Below, one piece after another: positions 27,073 through 35,532 of a stretch of 64,000 nucleotides of DNA. This DNA comes from Chryseobacterium indologenes. Lineage in GTDB: Bacteria > Bacteroidota > Bacteroidia > Flavobacteriales > Weeksellaceae. Every line of letters starts with the position of its first letter. The stretch's first letter is position 1. The notes beneath the pieces are model-generated. The model was given only the letters and a program-made list of their open reading frames with translations, did no database searches and had not been told where the DNA came from. The DNA is taken from contig NZ_LJOD01000003.1 of assembly GCF_001295265.1 (NCBI RefSeq), positions 62,001 to 126,000 on the forward strand, in the 5' to 3' direction. A program made the position numbers and the translations under genes.

Positions 27073-27624
27073 TTATTTATCTTTATATGCTTCTATTTTT
27101 TCTGATAATCTTTGGGCCAGATAGTCATTGCCTTCTTTTAAATGCTCATAGATCACTTTGGCTTCTTCCAGATATTTTTCTTTCTTCGCCTGTTTCCAGA
27201 AGTAGGGTGGGGCATATAGATTACAGATCCTGTCGGCCATTTTCACCGCCCAAACTTCTTTTGGCTGTGCTTTGATCCGGTTTAAGCTGTCTGCCATCTG
27301 ATGCTCCTTTTCAAGCTGCGTGTTTTTCGTTAAAGCAAGAACCCCTTCTTTCACCTGTGTGCCATATTCCTTTTCCAGATCTTCTGTGCTAAAGTTTGTA
27401 TCTTCTATGGTATCGTGTAGAAATGCACATTTTATAGCAAGTTCTGTGTTAAAATCAGGGGTGTTTCTGGAAGCGTTCATAATTTCAAATACAACGCTGC
27501 CGATATGGTTGATGTATTCAATTTTTTCGTTTTTATGCTGCCCTCCATAGGTTTGTCCGCTATGGAGAATGCTTACTTTCTGCCATATATCCTGTACATC
27601 ATCTATCGTAAAAGTATCGTTCAT
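27073..27624 (-). CDS. HD-domain phosphohydrolase, SpoT/MESH1-like
   Basis: A 183-residue protein with the HD metal site: a first His in LHSGQTYGGQHKNEKIEYINHIG, then HD in IKCAFLHDTIEDTNFST and a later Asp in VWAVKMADRICNLYAPP. The order resembles small (p)ppGpp hydrolases, but the substrate may be another nucleotide. It is directly upstream of the Rnl2-like ligase (7-bp gap). Confidence 0.8.
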   Translation of the reverse strand: MNDTFTIDDVQDIWQKVSILHSGQTYGGQHKNEKIEYINHIGSVVFEIMNASRNTPDFNTELAIKCAFLHDTIEDTNFSTEDLEKEYGTQVKEGVLALTKNTQLEKEHQMADSLNRIKAQPKEVWAVKMADRICNLYAPPYFWKQAKKEKYLEEAKVIYEHLKEGNDYLAQRLSEKIEAYKDK

Positions 27625-27641
27625 TTTTGTTTTATTTAATA

Positions 27642-28015
27642 TTATTCATTAATCTGGGCTTTCAGCCAGCTTTCAAGTTTTTTAAATTCCTCCGTTGAAA
27701 TGTGGCTTTTATAATTAGAAATTTTACTGAGTAAATCTTCATAATCTTCTATCTCGTAATACAATTCTTTGGGATCATCTCCGTTTTCAATCATTTCATT
27801 ATGCCGTGCTACCATGTCATGGGTTTCTTCAATATAAAAATCAGCTATGAGCTTTGGGGAAGATGCATAACTGTCCAGTATATATTCTTCAAAATTATAT
27901 TTCCAGCGGGCAAAATCTTCAGTATGTTCCCGTCATTACTATGCACATTTTTGATTTTTAAAGTACTTTTTTTATCTTCCAATGATAATAACTGGACATT
28001 CCAAAGTGCTGACAT
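27642..28015 (-). pseudogene. Frameshifted hypothetical protein (about 124 aa repaired)
   Basis: The start at 28015 reads MSALWNVQLLSLEDKKSTL...VHSNDG and then leaves frame at GACGGGAAC near 27930. The next frame continues EHTEDFARWKYNFEEYILDS...KLESWLKAQINE to 27642. The 374-nt span lacks one base; adding a G gives ...NDGEHTEDFARW, a smooth join. The repaired protein is acidic and helical, like small immunity-type proteins, but the family is not recognised. It ends 18 bases before the HD gene. Confidence 0.6.
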
Positions 28016-28056
28016 ATTTTATTTTTAAAATTAATTAGGTCTGACCAATCCCATGT

Positions 28057-28971
28057 TTATTTAAGGAATTGTTCTATTACTTTCAAAGCTGCTTCGTTGT
28101 TACTTTCTTTTGCTAAATCTACCGGGGTTTTTCCGTCTGCATTTTTTTTGTTGGGGTCGGCTCCCATCACCAGTAATGCTTTTGTATATTTTGGACCAGA
28201 ATATTTCTTCCAAAATTCAGGGCTAATTCTGAACTGTTTATGAAGTATAGTATCTCCTTCATAGTTTACGGCATTGATGTCTGCACCGTATTGTACCAAC
28301 AATTTAATTAATTCTGCATTTTTACAGAGCGCGCATTTGAAAAGAATAGGTACGGAAGGAGATCTCTGAGGCTGTACGTTGATATCGGCTCCTTTTTCTA
28401 ATAAAAAAGTAACAAGAGGAATAATGTTTTTGTTGTTCCAATGACTCACTGCTTTAATCAGCGGATTTTGATCACCGATGCACAGGTTCAGAAGATCGGG
28501 TTTTCTTTCCAGTCTTTCTTTCACTTCTTCTAAACTTCCTTTGGGACCACAGGCATTGATGAGATATTCTGCTTCTATATAATTTTTCACAATCAGATTG
28601 CTTTCTACTCCTTTGGTAGGCTGTAATAATTCTGTCGGAATTTTTTTTAAAACAGAATCATCTTTTGGAATACGGTCTTCGTCCGGCGTATAGCCAATCG
28701 TTTCGGGGTAATTATTTTCAAGCAGCAGTTTTTCTGCTTCTTTCATCAGCCTGTAGCCGTCAAGCTGCCATCCTTCAGGAACATCAGTTTCAGAATTATA
28801 TCTGCTGTAATAAAATGCAGGATCAGCCCTCCAGTAAATCATCAATGCAGTTGCTTTGTCGCAATGTTCGCTGTTCAGGGTCTGATATAGCCGTTCATTT
28901 CCGTTGTCCCAGTTATAAAGCTCAGTCCTTACAAAAAGTTTTTCTGCGCGGGTAAAATTGTGTGAATCCAT
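28057..28971 (-). CDS. DUF4274-type domain plus ankyrin repeats
   Basis: A 304-residue cytoplasmic protein. The N-terminal part (ELYNWDNGNERLYQTLNSEHCDKATALMIYWRADP) matches the DUF4274 pattern. From about residue 155 there are four ankyrin repeats: NPLIKAVSHWNNKNIIPLVTFLLEKGADIN, PILFKCALCKNAELIKLLVQYGADIN, DTILHKQF...TKALLVMGADPN and TPVDLAKESNNEAALKVIEQFL. It is probably a protein-binding module. DUF4274 genes often stand in immunity-gene clusters, which fits the neighbourhood. Confidence 0.75.
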   Translation of the reverse strand: MDSHNFTRAEKLFVRTELYNWDNGNERLYQTLNSEHCDKATALMIYWRADPAFYYSRYNSETDVPEGWQLDGYRLMKEAEKLLLENNYPETIGYTPDEDRIPKDDSVLKKIPTELLQPTKGVESNLIVKNYIEAEYLINACGPKGSLEEVKERLERKPDLLNLCIGDQNPLIKAVSHWNNKNIIPLVTFLLEKGADINVQPQRSPSVPILFKCALCKNAELIKLLVQYGADINAVNYEGDTILHKQFRISPEFWKKYSGPKYTKALLVMGADPNKKNADGKTPVDLAKESNNEAALKVIEQFLK

Positions 28972-28982
28972 TCCAAATTCTT

Positions 28983-29753
28983 TTATTTGATTAATCTTTT
29001 CTGCATGAACGGGAAAACTTCTTTAAATTCCCAGTTTTCTATTGAAGCAGAATAATCTGTTCCTGCATACATAGCAATATTATGATCTTTTTTACCAAAG
29101 ACAGTCTGATTCCAGAACTCAAAATAATCAAAGTAAAAAACATGGGTGTGATCAGGATGATGTGGAACCTTGTTCCCTTCTGAAAATAAATGCAGAGCCG
29201 GCGGAATAAGGGTCTTCATTCCTAAATCGTTCAGCTCGATAGATTCATTATAGAATAAAAAATCTTTCAATTTATCCGGATCTGACAGCCGGTTATTGAA
29301 AGCTGGTTCATCAAAGTACAACCCAATTAAAGAATGAAATTCATCTTTTACCTCTTCTTCATAGGCTTCATTTTTGATCATATCGGCATAACTCAAAGTA
29401 TCCGGATCTATATCCAATTCGTCCCAGTCGGTGATTTCGTATTTATCAAATTCATCCCAAACCTCCGCCGGATTGATATACCGAAATTCAAACCCGTCAA
29501 AGCAGTGATAGAATGATATTAATTCGGCATCAATTTCTTTATTAAACAAATGTTTGAATTGACTTTCTAACATTTGAGCATTTTCTGCCGATCCCTGAGG
29601 AATATATAAATGTGTGATGAATAGATTAGGGTTCTGGATGATGCTTTTTATTTTGTCGTAAATACGCTGTCCTAAATTTTCCAATCTGCTGCCTGGTAGT
29701 CCTTTACAGTTTTTTAGGTATTCTATCTGGCTTAATAAGTCGTTGTTATTCAT
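28983..29753 (-). CDS. SMI1/KNR4 (SUKH)-like protein
   Basis: A 256-residue acidic protein. The stretch QFKHLFNKEIDAELISFYHCFDGFEFRYI near residue 63 is the typical SUKH entry, a helix ending in a short acidic turn before a strand. The rest alternates strands and acidic loops (WDELDIDPDTLSY, HTHVFYFDYFEFWNQTVFGKKDHNIAMYAG). SUKH proteins commonly neutralise nuclease toxins of polymorphic systems. It lies 11 bases upstream of the ankyrin gene. The family call is moderate. Confidence 0.55.
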   Translation of the reverse strand: MNNNDLLSQIEYLKNCKGLPGSRLENLGQRIYDKIKSIIQNPNLFITHLYIPQGSAENAQMLESQFKHLFNKEIDAELISFYHCFDGFEFRYINPAEVWDEFDKYEITDWDELDIDPDTLSYADMIKNEAYEEEVKDEFHSLIGLYFDEPAFNNRLSDPDKLKDFLFYNESIELNDLGMKTLIPPALHLFSEGNKVPHHPDHTHVFYFDYFEFWNQTVFGKKDHNIAMYAGTDYSASIENWEFKEVFPFMQKRLIK

Positions 29754-29783
29754 GTTTTTATACTTGGTTATCTGTAATTTTTG

Positions 29784-30293
29784 CTAAAGTTGATCCGAAT
29801 ACTGTTTTCTCATCAGTTCAATGATGGGAACAAAGAGATCGATATCTTGTGTTGAGGCTCTCCAGGTGTAATCAACCTTTTTACTGGCGAGACTGACCCC
29901 GAATTTCCATTCAGAACCATCCAGAACGATGGCTTTTTCATTCCGGATGCTTTCAGGGAGACTTATTTGCTCTAACCTTAACAGTTCCTCTTTCAGTATT
30001 GCGGCATCTGTATCAGGAAGCCTTTTTTCATCCGTGATGATCCTCAGTCTGTCCAGGTTGTAAATTCCAAGATTCCATTGGGTTAAGTTGTACGCTGTAT
30101 CCCACTGCCTGAATGCCGAACGGATTGTTCCCTCTGAATTTTCAGTTAAAATTATTTTATAGGGAAATCCAGCAAGTGATGGGATTCGAGAAAAATAAGC
30201 AATTATTTTTTCTCCGGGCTTTAAATCGAAGCTTTCTATTTCAGTTTCTGCCGCATTCATAAGGGCTTCCATACTGTTTGAAATTCTTTCCAT
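29784..30293 (-). CDS. Hypothetical protein, 169 aa
   Basis: A soluble protein starting MERISNSMEALMNAAETEIE, with strand-rich middle (KIIAYFSRIPSLAGFPYKIILTENSEG) and a helical end. No motif or family is recognised. Position and size resemble cluster immunity genes. It is 30 bases upstream of the SUKH-like gene. Confidence 0.5.
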   Translation of the reverse strand: MERISNSMEALMNAAETEIESFDLKPGEKIIAYFSRIPSLAGFPYKIILTENSEGTIRSAFRQWDTAYNLTQWNLGIYNLDRLRIITDEKRLPDTDAAILKEELLRLEQISLPESIRNEKAIVLDGSEWKFGVSLASKKVDYTWRASTQDIDLFVPIIELMRKQYSDQL

Positions 30294-30338
30294 TTCTTTT
30301 ATCTAATGTGTTCAGATGATCTTGTTTTCAGGATCGTT

Positions 30339-30569
30339 TTAATATATTGCTTCAATGATCTTTCCTAATTTATCCGCGATATTACTCTTTGTCATACTGG
30401 CTATTTCCCATTTTTCGCCATCAAATTGTGAAATGGTAACAGAATGATCTTCGTCAAATTTAAACGTGTAATATATAAACCCTTCTATTTTGTCAAGATT
30501 TACGATCACTTCAACGTTGTATTCTGTATTGTTGAAATTTAAATTAATGATTTTATCAGGTTTCTTCAT
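30339..30569 (-). CDS. Small hypothetical protein, 76 aa
   Basis: A 76-residue acidic protein of beta-strands followed by one helix (MKKPDKIINLNFNNTEYNVEV, YTFKFDEDHSVTISQFDG, then NIADKLGKIIEAIY). It starts 4 bases after the stop of the upstream gene, so the two are translationally coupled. Family unknown. Confidence 0.55.
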   Translation of the reverse strand: MKKPDKIINLNFNNTEYNVEVIVNLDKIEGFIYYTFKFDEDHSVTISQFDGEKWEIASMTKSNIADKLGKIIEAIY

Positions 30570-30573
30570 TTTT

Positions 30574-31140
30574 TTAATACTTTTTCTTATAGACTAGCCG
30601 GGGGTGGACGGTTTCAAGTTTTCCTTCCTTGATTAGCTCAGTAATTTCTTCTTCATCCCATTCGTACGGGTAGTCTAAACCTTTAGCAATACCAATCACA
30701 TTCATTGTATTTAAAACGGTTGTGATCAGATTTTCAAAAGCAGTTTCATGAGGGTCGAATATATAATCTCTTATCGTGATGGCAATATATTCAATGGTCA
30801 TATTATCTAATGACCGAAACTCAACGCCAATATCATAAGGGGGCAACCCTTCAAATTTCCCTTCAATTCCTCTGTAATTAAGCAATCCTCCGGTCCGGTG
30901 ATTTCTAAGCCTTTCAATAGCATTGTCTTTTTCTTCCTTTGACTGAGGGATGATTCTTTCAGACTCAAATATATAATCTTCACCATCATCAGTATCAATA
31001 TCACAAAGATAAATTACATCAAAATCTCCTTCTTCAAATTCAAAATGATTCTTTGTAAAACTATTGTGCATACTGTCAAATACATCTTTCATGTCTGAAG
31101 GAGGGACAGCAATAATGATGACTTCACATAAATGAGACAT
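30574..31140 (-). CDS. Hypothetical protein, 188 aa
   Basis: A very acidic soluble protein (MSHLCEVIIIAVPPSDMKDVF, FDVIYLCDIDTDDGEDYIF, PYEWDEEEITELIKEGK). It lacks signal peptide or recognisable domain. Alternating strands and helices suggest a compact alpha/beta fold. It is coupled to the 76-aa gene downstream. Confidence 0.5.
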   Translation of the reverse strand: MSHLCEVIIIAVPPSDMKDVFDSMHNSFTKNHFEFEEGDFDVIYLCDIDTDDGEDYIFESERIIPQSKEEKDNAIERLRNHRTGGLLNYRGIEGKFEGLPPYDIGVEFRSLDNMTIEYIAITIRDYIFDPHETAFENLITTVLNTMNVIGIAKGLDYPYEWDEEEITELIKEGKLETVHPRLVYKKKY

Positions 31141-31610
31141 TTTTACTGTTTTAAATATTGAGAATTTATAAATCCCGGTTTCAGAAATCTAAGACTTCAG
31201 AATGAATTTTAACGGATTTACTTTTATTGTATAAGATTAAAGCCGGGAGACTTTGTGCAGCTGAAATTAGTTGTTGCTCATGATTTACAATTTTCGTGTT
31301 ATTAGTTTTACTGTATCAGTTCCCAGGTTCCGGGTTTTATCTCTTTGTGTAATTGATAAGCCGGAAGACAAATATACAGAAAACAATCAAAGAAAAAATG
31401 AAAAAAGCTTGATATTCTTAAAAGTGCTGCTTACCGTTGAATATTATTTCAGAAGATAAAAAAGAGGCTCATTTTTCAGATAGAGAACCTTGCAAGCTAA
31501 AAAAGACTAAGCTTTCTGAAGTCTCCTGATTTCAAGGGTTATTTTTATTTTTTATTTATGCGTTTCATACAAAATCAAGGGTAGTGAAAAGCCGGTTTGA
31601 TAGGGTTCAA
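31141..31610. other. 470-bp intergenic region
   Basis: No convincing ORF. It contains one copy of a recurring intergenic motif, CCGGGAGACTTTGTGCAG around 31243-31260, seen again near 33801 and 34533. Otherwise it is AT-rich with short A runs. The broken gene fragment at 31611 follows. Confidence 0.4.
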
Positions 31611-31760
31611 CTACGTGGATATAATCCAGTCATCAGCGTTGTCGAAGTCAGGTTTAGACCATTCAATATATCTGTTCCAGGGAATTCCGTCTTCAGAATA
31701 ATCTTGGTCATATATTCCTCTTGCGGTATATGAAAAATCATTTGTTTCTTTTGTTGTGCT
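31611..31760 (-). pseudogene. 3' fragment of a degraded gene
   Basis: A coding-like stretch of about 49 residues (TTKETNDFSYTARGIYDQDY, then SEDGIPWNRYIEWSKPDF and a stop after WIIST) with no start codon. Four in-frame stops separate it from the end of the gene at 31791. The Asp/Trp-rich composition resembles the C-terminus of small immunity-type proteins. It is read as a remnant. An overlapping 73-codon ORF in another frame is taken as noise. Confidence 0.4.
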
Positions 31761-31790
31761 CTAAGATCAGGGACTTTTTCTATACTAGAA

Positions 31791-32850
31791 CTATGATTCA
31801 CTGTAGTTTCTGAGGATGACTTCCTCATTCATTTTCATTTCGGTGAGTTTTTTTATTTCATATACTTTTTCCGTCTTGCTGACAGATCCAGCCAGATCAA
31901 TAATATTGCTGCCTTCATTTTCATTTTTCCATGAGAATAGGGTGGTGTAAATGTCTGCAAATGATTCTTCCGGGGCAGGGGCAACATCATCAAATTTCCT
32001 TTCAAGTAAGGCGAAAAAAACATCTAAAGCATATTCAGGATTTTCTTCACCGGAAATCATTTTTATTTCAAGGTAAAGGTCTTTAAAGGTGATTCCTAAA
32101 TTTTTCAATCCCTGATAAGCGAAATGAATGGTTCCTGTTGCAGTAGAATCAACTTCCCAGTTTCTGTCAAAAAGAATTTTCCTGAAATATGTTCTTCCCT
32201 GTTCTCCGCAAAGCGAAAAACCAAGTACGATTCCAGCATTACAATCTGTGGATGCGAATTGATTTCCTAACTCAAAGAGTTTATCAAGAATTGCATGAGG
32301 GGCTTCCAGTTTGCCCACCAATGCCGGAACAAATTCAGGGAATACATTTTTCCCGTAACATTTTTCAATTTCTGCTTCAATTTCTTTTTGATATTCAGTA
32401 CAGTCAAAATTTAATAGTCCCAGAGCTGCGGATCTTGAAATATAATAATCGGTTTCTTCTCTGTTTCCAAAAAGATAGTCAGCTAAGATGGGTTTTACCG
32501 GTTTCATATTTTAAGTGGGCTAAAACTTCTAAAATTTCCGGGTCTGTATTTTCAACCAGTTTATTTTGGTGGAGAGATATATTGAAAATCTGTTCCGCAG
32601 CAGAATGATCTCCCAATGCTTTAAAAACCGGCAGTAAATAAGTGTAATCAAAATCAAAAGGATGGGTTACATAGTGATTTAAAATTTCATCAGCATCACT
32701 TTTGTCACCACATTTTACAATAGAATTCACCAATGAACATATAATAGCGGATTCTCTTTCAGAAGAGGGAAGTTTTAAATATTCAAGTAGCTCGTGGGTT
32801 GTTTTCAGCATGTTATCAATACCTTGTTTATTAAGCTTCTTTGAACGCAT
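31791..32850 (-). pseudogene. HEAT/helical-repeat-like hypothetical protein split by a frameshift
   Basis: The N-terminal part (32850, MRSKKLNKQGIDNMLKTTHE) reads to ...LAHLKYETGKTHLS. The C-terminal part continues in another frame from ...VKPILADYLFGNREETDYY to ...RNYSES at 31791. The 1060-nt span is one base too long. Removing one base of ACCGGT (32498-32503) joins them as ...HLKYETVKPILADYLFGN, about 352 aa. Paired helices suggest an alpha-solenoid. The start overlaps the end of the TPR gene upstream; MLKTTHE 13 codons later is an alternative start. Either a decayed gene or an assembly indel. Confidence 0.6.
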
Positions 32851-33628
32851 TTTTTATGACTTCAGGCAACCCGGCCTTATCTTTCACCTTTTCATAATAT
32901 TTTTTAGACTTTTTCATCAGCTTCTCGTCAGAAGTTTTTATTCCGATCTGCTTCAGGCATAATGCATAACATCCATTAAAAGTATCTTCCTTTTTAAAAT
33001 TTGATTCCACCTTTTCAAAATACGGAATGGCTTCTTCATATTTTTCGTTAAATGTTAATAATATGGCTTTTAAGGATTGACAGTCTTTGTTAGGGGAGTT
33101 GTATTTTTTTTCAGCAATATCTATATTTTCAAGTCCGTTTTTGTGATCTTCTATAAATAGTGAGGTTAGTGCAATTCCATAATATCCTTCGGGACTTTCG
33201 GGAAAATATTCTGTCATTTCCTGGAATTTTTTTCTTGAAAAACTCATCCTTCCAACCTTCATAGCCAGAGTGGCTAGATTCTGCTTAAATTCTATGGATT
33301 TGTTTTGGGCAAGGCTGTCTGCTGCGTGATAGAAAATTACAGCTTCCTGTTCAAGGTTGCTTAACCTTAAAGTATATCCGGCCCAGAAATAGGCATCACA
33401 AAAAGAGTTATCCGTTTCTATGACTTCTGAAAAGATTTTGAAAGCGGCGCCAAGATATAAGTTTTGCTGAACAGATTTTATGCCGAGAGGATATATTTTA
33501 TTTACTCTTTCGTTATCCGGTTTTTTACAATAGGTTCTGTTTCCCAGGAAATAATCGGTCTGATTTTGCTGGGCGTGAATATTGATTAGCCCTGACAGAA
33601 CTAATATAATCAATACTACTTGTTTCAT
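32831..33628 (-). CDS. Secreted TPR protein, 265 aa
   Basis: It starts MKQVVLIILVLSGLINIHAQ, a signal peptide. The mature part has TPR-type helix pairs (LGAAFKIFSEVIETDNSFCDAYFWAGYTLRLSNLEQEAVIFYHAAD, AILLTFNEKYEEAIPYFEKVE). It is probably a periplasmic protein-interaction protein. Its upstream region carries a 20-bp sequence identical to one upstream of the gene at 34557-35345. Confidence 0.65.
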   Translation of the reverse strand: MKQVVLIILVLSGLINIHAQQNQTDYFLGNRTYCKKPDNERVNKIYPLGIKSVQQNLYLGAAFKIFSEVIETDNSFCDAYFWAGYTLRLSNLEQEAVIFYHAADSLAQNKSIEFKQNLATLAMKVGRMSFSRKKFQEMTEYFPESPEGYYGIALTSLFIEDHKNGLENIDIAEKKYNSPNKDCQSLKAILLTFNEKYEEAIPYFEKVESNFKKEDTFNGCYALCLKQIGIKTSDEKLMKKSKKYYEKVKDKAGLPEVIKNAFKEA

Positions 33629-33730
33629 GGATTTAGTTTTTTATACATTATCATACGAGGGAAAAGGCCTTGACGAAAATATGGACTAAAGTTAAATCTT
33701 ATTTCAGTTTTCGACCAGTCATTGTTATAT

Positions 33731-33780
33731 TTTTTTCCAGACTAAACTAAGAAAAAAATGTGAAAGCTGAGGAGGATGTT
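33731..33780. repeat. Intergenic direct repeat, copy 1 of 2
   Basis: Contains ACTAAACTAAGAAAAAAATG (33741-33760), identical to 35451-35470, with partial matches on both sides (a T6 run before, GGNGNATGTT after). Each copy lies about 100 bases upstream of a minus-strand gene for a secreted protein (starts 33628 and 35345). It may be a shared promoter or regulatory element, or recent duplication. Confidence 0.45.
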
Positions 33781-33793
33781 TTTATTTTAATAA

Positions 33794-33817
33794 GTGCAAA
33801 TTCGGGAGACTTTGCAC
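33794..33817. repeat. Hairpin carrying the recurring GGGAGACTTTG motif
   Basis: GTGCAAA (33794-33800) and TTTGCAC (33811-33817) form a 7-bp inverted repeat around TTCGGGAGAC. The loop and right arm match the motif near 31243-31260 and, less well, 34533-34546. Confidence 0.4.
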
Positions 33818-33837
33818 AGCAGGGAAGCCTATCAGGA

Positions 33838-34443
33838 TCATTTTTTTATTTTCCATAACAATAATTCTGTGCTGGAAATGATTTCATGCTTAAAATTAAT
33901 GCTTTCCCATATTTCAGCCAGTTTTTTCTGAGCTTCCGTATTGTCGAAAGTCAGAATGACAGCATCATGATAATTTTCACCATAACTTTGTGGATCAAAT
34001 GGAGTTACATACCTCCTTGCTCCGGTTAAAATAGATAGAAAATCAATGTCTTCGTAGTTAGCGAATTCCCGCATTACAATTTTTTCTTTTATATTTTCAA
34101 TTAATAATTCTGTATATGCAATATCGTTTTCCTCACTATCCAGAAGGCCCATGATGTAATTATAATCTTTTCGATATTGTTCATTTTCCTCAGTCTGTGG
34201 GAGGGCGTCGGCATAATCTCCATAAAACCATTCAGCAGAGCCCAATAATCTGTATTCTTTAGTTTGTTTATCAAAAATTATAGGACCGGGGCCAACAATT
34301 TGACCTCGTTCGTCGTCTGCGTAATAATTTTTATGCTTCCAGAAAATAATGATGTACTTATCGGTATCATAATAATTTGACATTTCGAAATCAGAGTTTA
34401 TTTCTCTTTCAATAATTTCCTGTACTATTTGTGTGTCAATCAT
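33838..34443 (-). CDS. Imm35/YrhB-like immunity-type protein
   Basis: A 201-residue acidic protein. The N-terminal 80 residues have the YrhB/Imm35 pattern: YIIIFWKHKNYYADDERGQIVGPGPIIFDKQTKEYRLLGSAEWF. The strand-GPGPI-strand with conserved Asp-Lys then leads to a short helix. Proteins of this kind act as immunity partners of polymorphic toxins. The C-terminal half is helical and acidic. No toxin gene is adjacent. Confidence 0.55.
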   Translation of the reverse strand: MIDTQIVQEIIEREINSDFEMSNYYDTDKYIIIFWKHKNYYADDERGQIVGPGPIIFDKQTKEYRLLGSAEWFYGDYADALPQTEENEQYRKDYNYIMGLLDSEENDIAYTELLIENIKEKIVMREFANYEDIDFLSILTGARRYVTPFDPQSYGENYHDAVILTFDNTEAQKKLAEIWESINFKHEIISSTELLLWKIKK

Positions 34444-34556
34444 GGTTGGGTTATCTAAGTTTAAAATGTTGAATGGATTAGGCAGATGAGAAATTTGGTG
34501 ATCCTCTTTTTTCTTATGTGCAGGGGTATAAAGTCGGGAGGCTTTGAGTGGACACC

Positions 34557-35345
34557 TTAATTTGCAATATAATAGAAAAAATCGTTATTAATATTTTTAG
34601 AAATCATTATTTCAAAAAGATGATTATCATTTTCCATAGTTTTTGTGGAAGAAAAATAATAACCATAGGAATTGTCTGTAAACCCATCTAATAAAAAGAA
34701 AATTCCTTTTTCAGTTTTTATAATTGAATAAATATTTATTTCTTTCATTTTTTCCAAAATTTGTTTTTGGAGGGGATTGAATTTATAACTTTTTTCAATT
34801 TTAATCTGAGTTGAAATCGGAAAAGGTGATTTTGCTGGTATTAAATATGACCAATATATATTATTTTCCTTGAAAATATTATCAACCCGTTGCAGTGAAA
34901 TTTGGTTTAGAAATATAAGATTTTTACTATTGCTAACTAAAGAAGCTAAGGTTTTGAACTGATTGATATTCTGGTTCAAAAAAAATACATTGGGATTTTC
35001 ATCAATCTGTCCCTGTTTTAAAAATTGATTGGGTTTCTCGCTTGTTTCTTTTTCGGTAAATTTATATCGTTGAGAAAAGCCACCCCAAAAGAAATTGGGA
35101 ATTTCACTAGAAGTTCTGATGGAATCTAAAGTCCAGATTTTTTCATATTTAATCGGTCTCATATCCCACTTTGAAAATGGTTTTGAAAATTTTAAATAAT
35201 CATCGACTGAAATTTTATTTTCTACAGTTAAGCTGTCTAAGTATTTAAACAATTTCAAATCGAATTCCTCAGTTTTATTCAGGTATTCCTGGCTAAAAAC
35301 TGACACGGAAAAAATGAAGAAAAATAATGTTAGAATCTTTTTCAT
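34557..35345 (-). CDS. Secreted hypothetical protein, 262 aa
   Basis: It begins MKKILTLFFFIFSVSVFSQ, a signal peptide. The mature part has alternating strands and polar loops (NFFWGGFSQRYKF, LIFLNQISLQRVDNIF, GIFFLLDGFTDNSYGYYFSS). No enzyme motif or family is recognised. It is more AT-rich than its neighbours. It carries copy 2 of a shared upstream repeat. Confidence 0.6.
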   Translation of the reverse strand: MKKILTLFFFIFSVSVFSQEYLNKTEEFDLKLFKYLDSLTVENKISVDDYLKFSKPFSKWDMRPIKYEKIWTLDSIRTSSEIPNFFWGGFSQRYKFTEKETSEKPNQFLKQGQIDENPNVFFLNQNINQFKTLASLVSNSKNLIFLNQISLQRVDNIFKENNIYWSYLIPAKSPFPISTQIKIEKSYKFNPLQKQILEKMKEINIYSIIKTEKGIFFLLDGFTDNSYGYYFSSTKTMENDNHLFEIMISKNINNDFFYYIAN

Positions 35346-35440
35346 GAGGTATAGATAAAATATTGCATAATGGAAAAATTGACAAAGCGCAGGTTAAACT
35401 GAACTGAAATTTTAGCTTTGATTAAATAAAATATAACCTG

Positions 35441-35490
35441 TTTTTTCAGAACTAAACTAAGAAAAAAATGGAAATGTGAAGGCGTATGTT
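35441..35490. repeat. Intergenic direct repeat, copy 2 of 2
   Basis: ACTAAACTAAGAAAAAAATG at 35451-35470 is identical to 33741-33760. A T6 run precedes both copies and an ATGTT-ended block follows both. It lies upstream of the secreted protein gene starting at 35345. Confidence 0.45.
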
Positions 35491-35532
35491 TTAAAGGAGT
35501 GCTTTTATGAGGGTAAAGTTAGAAGACTCTAC

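Noticed and set aside
31607..31828. 73-codon minus-strand ORF
   Set aside because: A different frame over the same bases reads more like a real protein tail; this one looks random.
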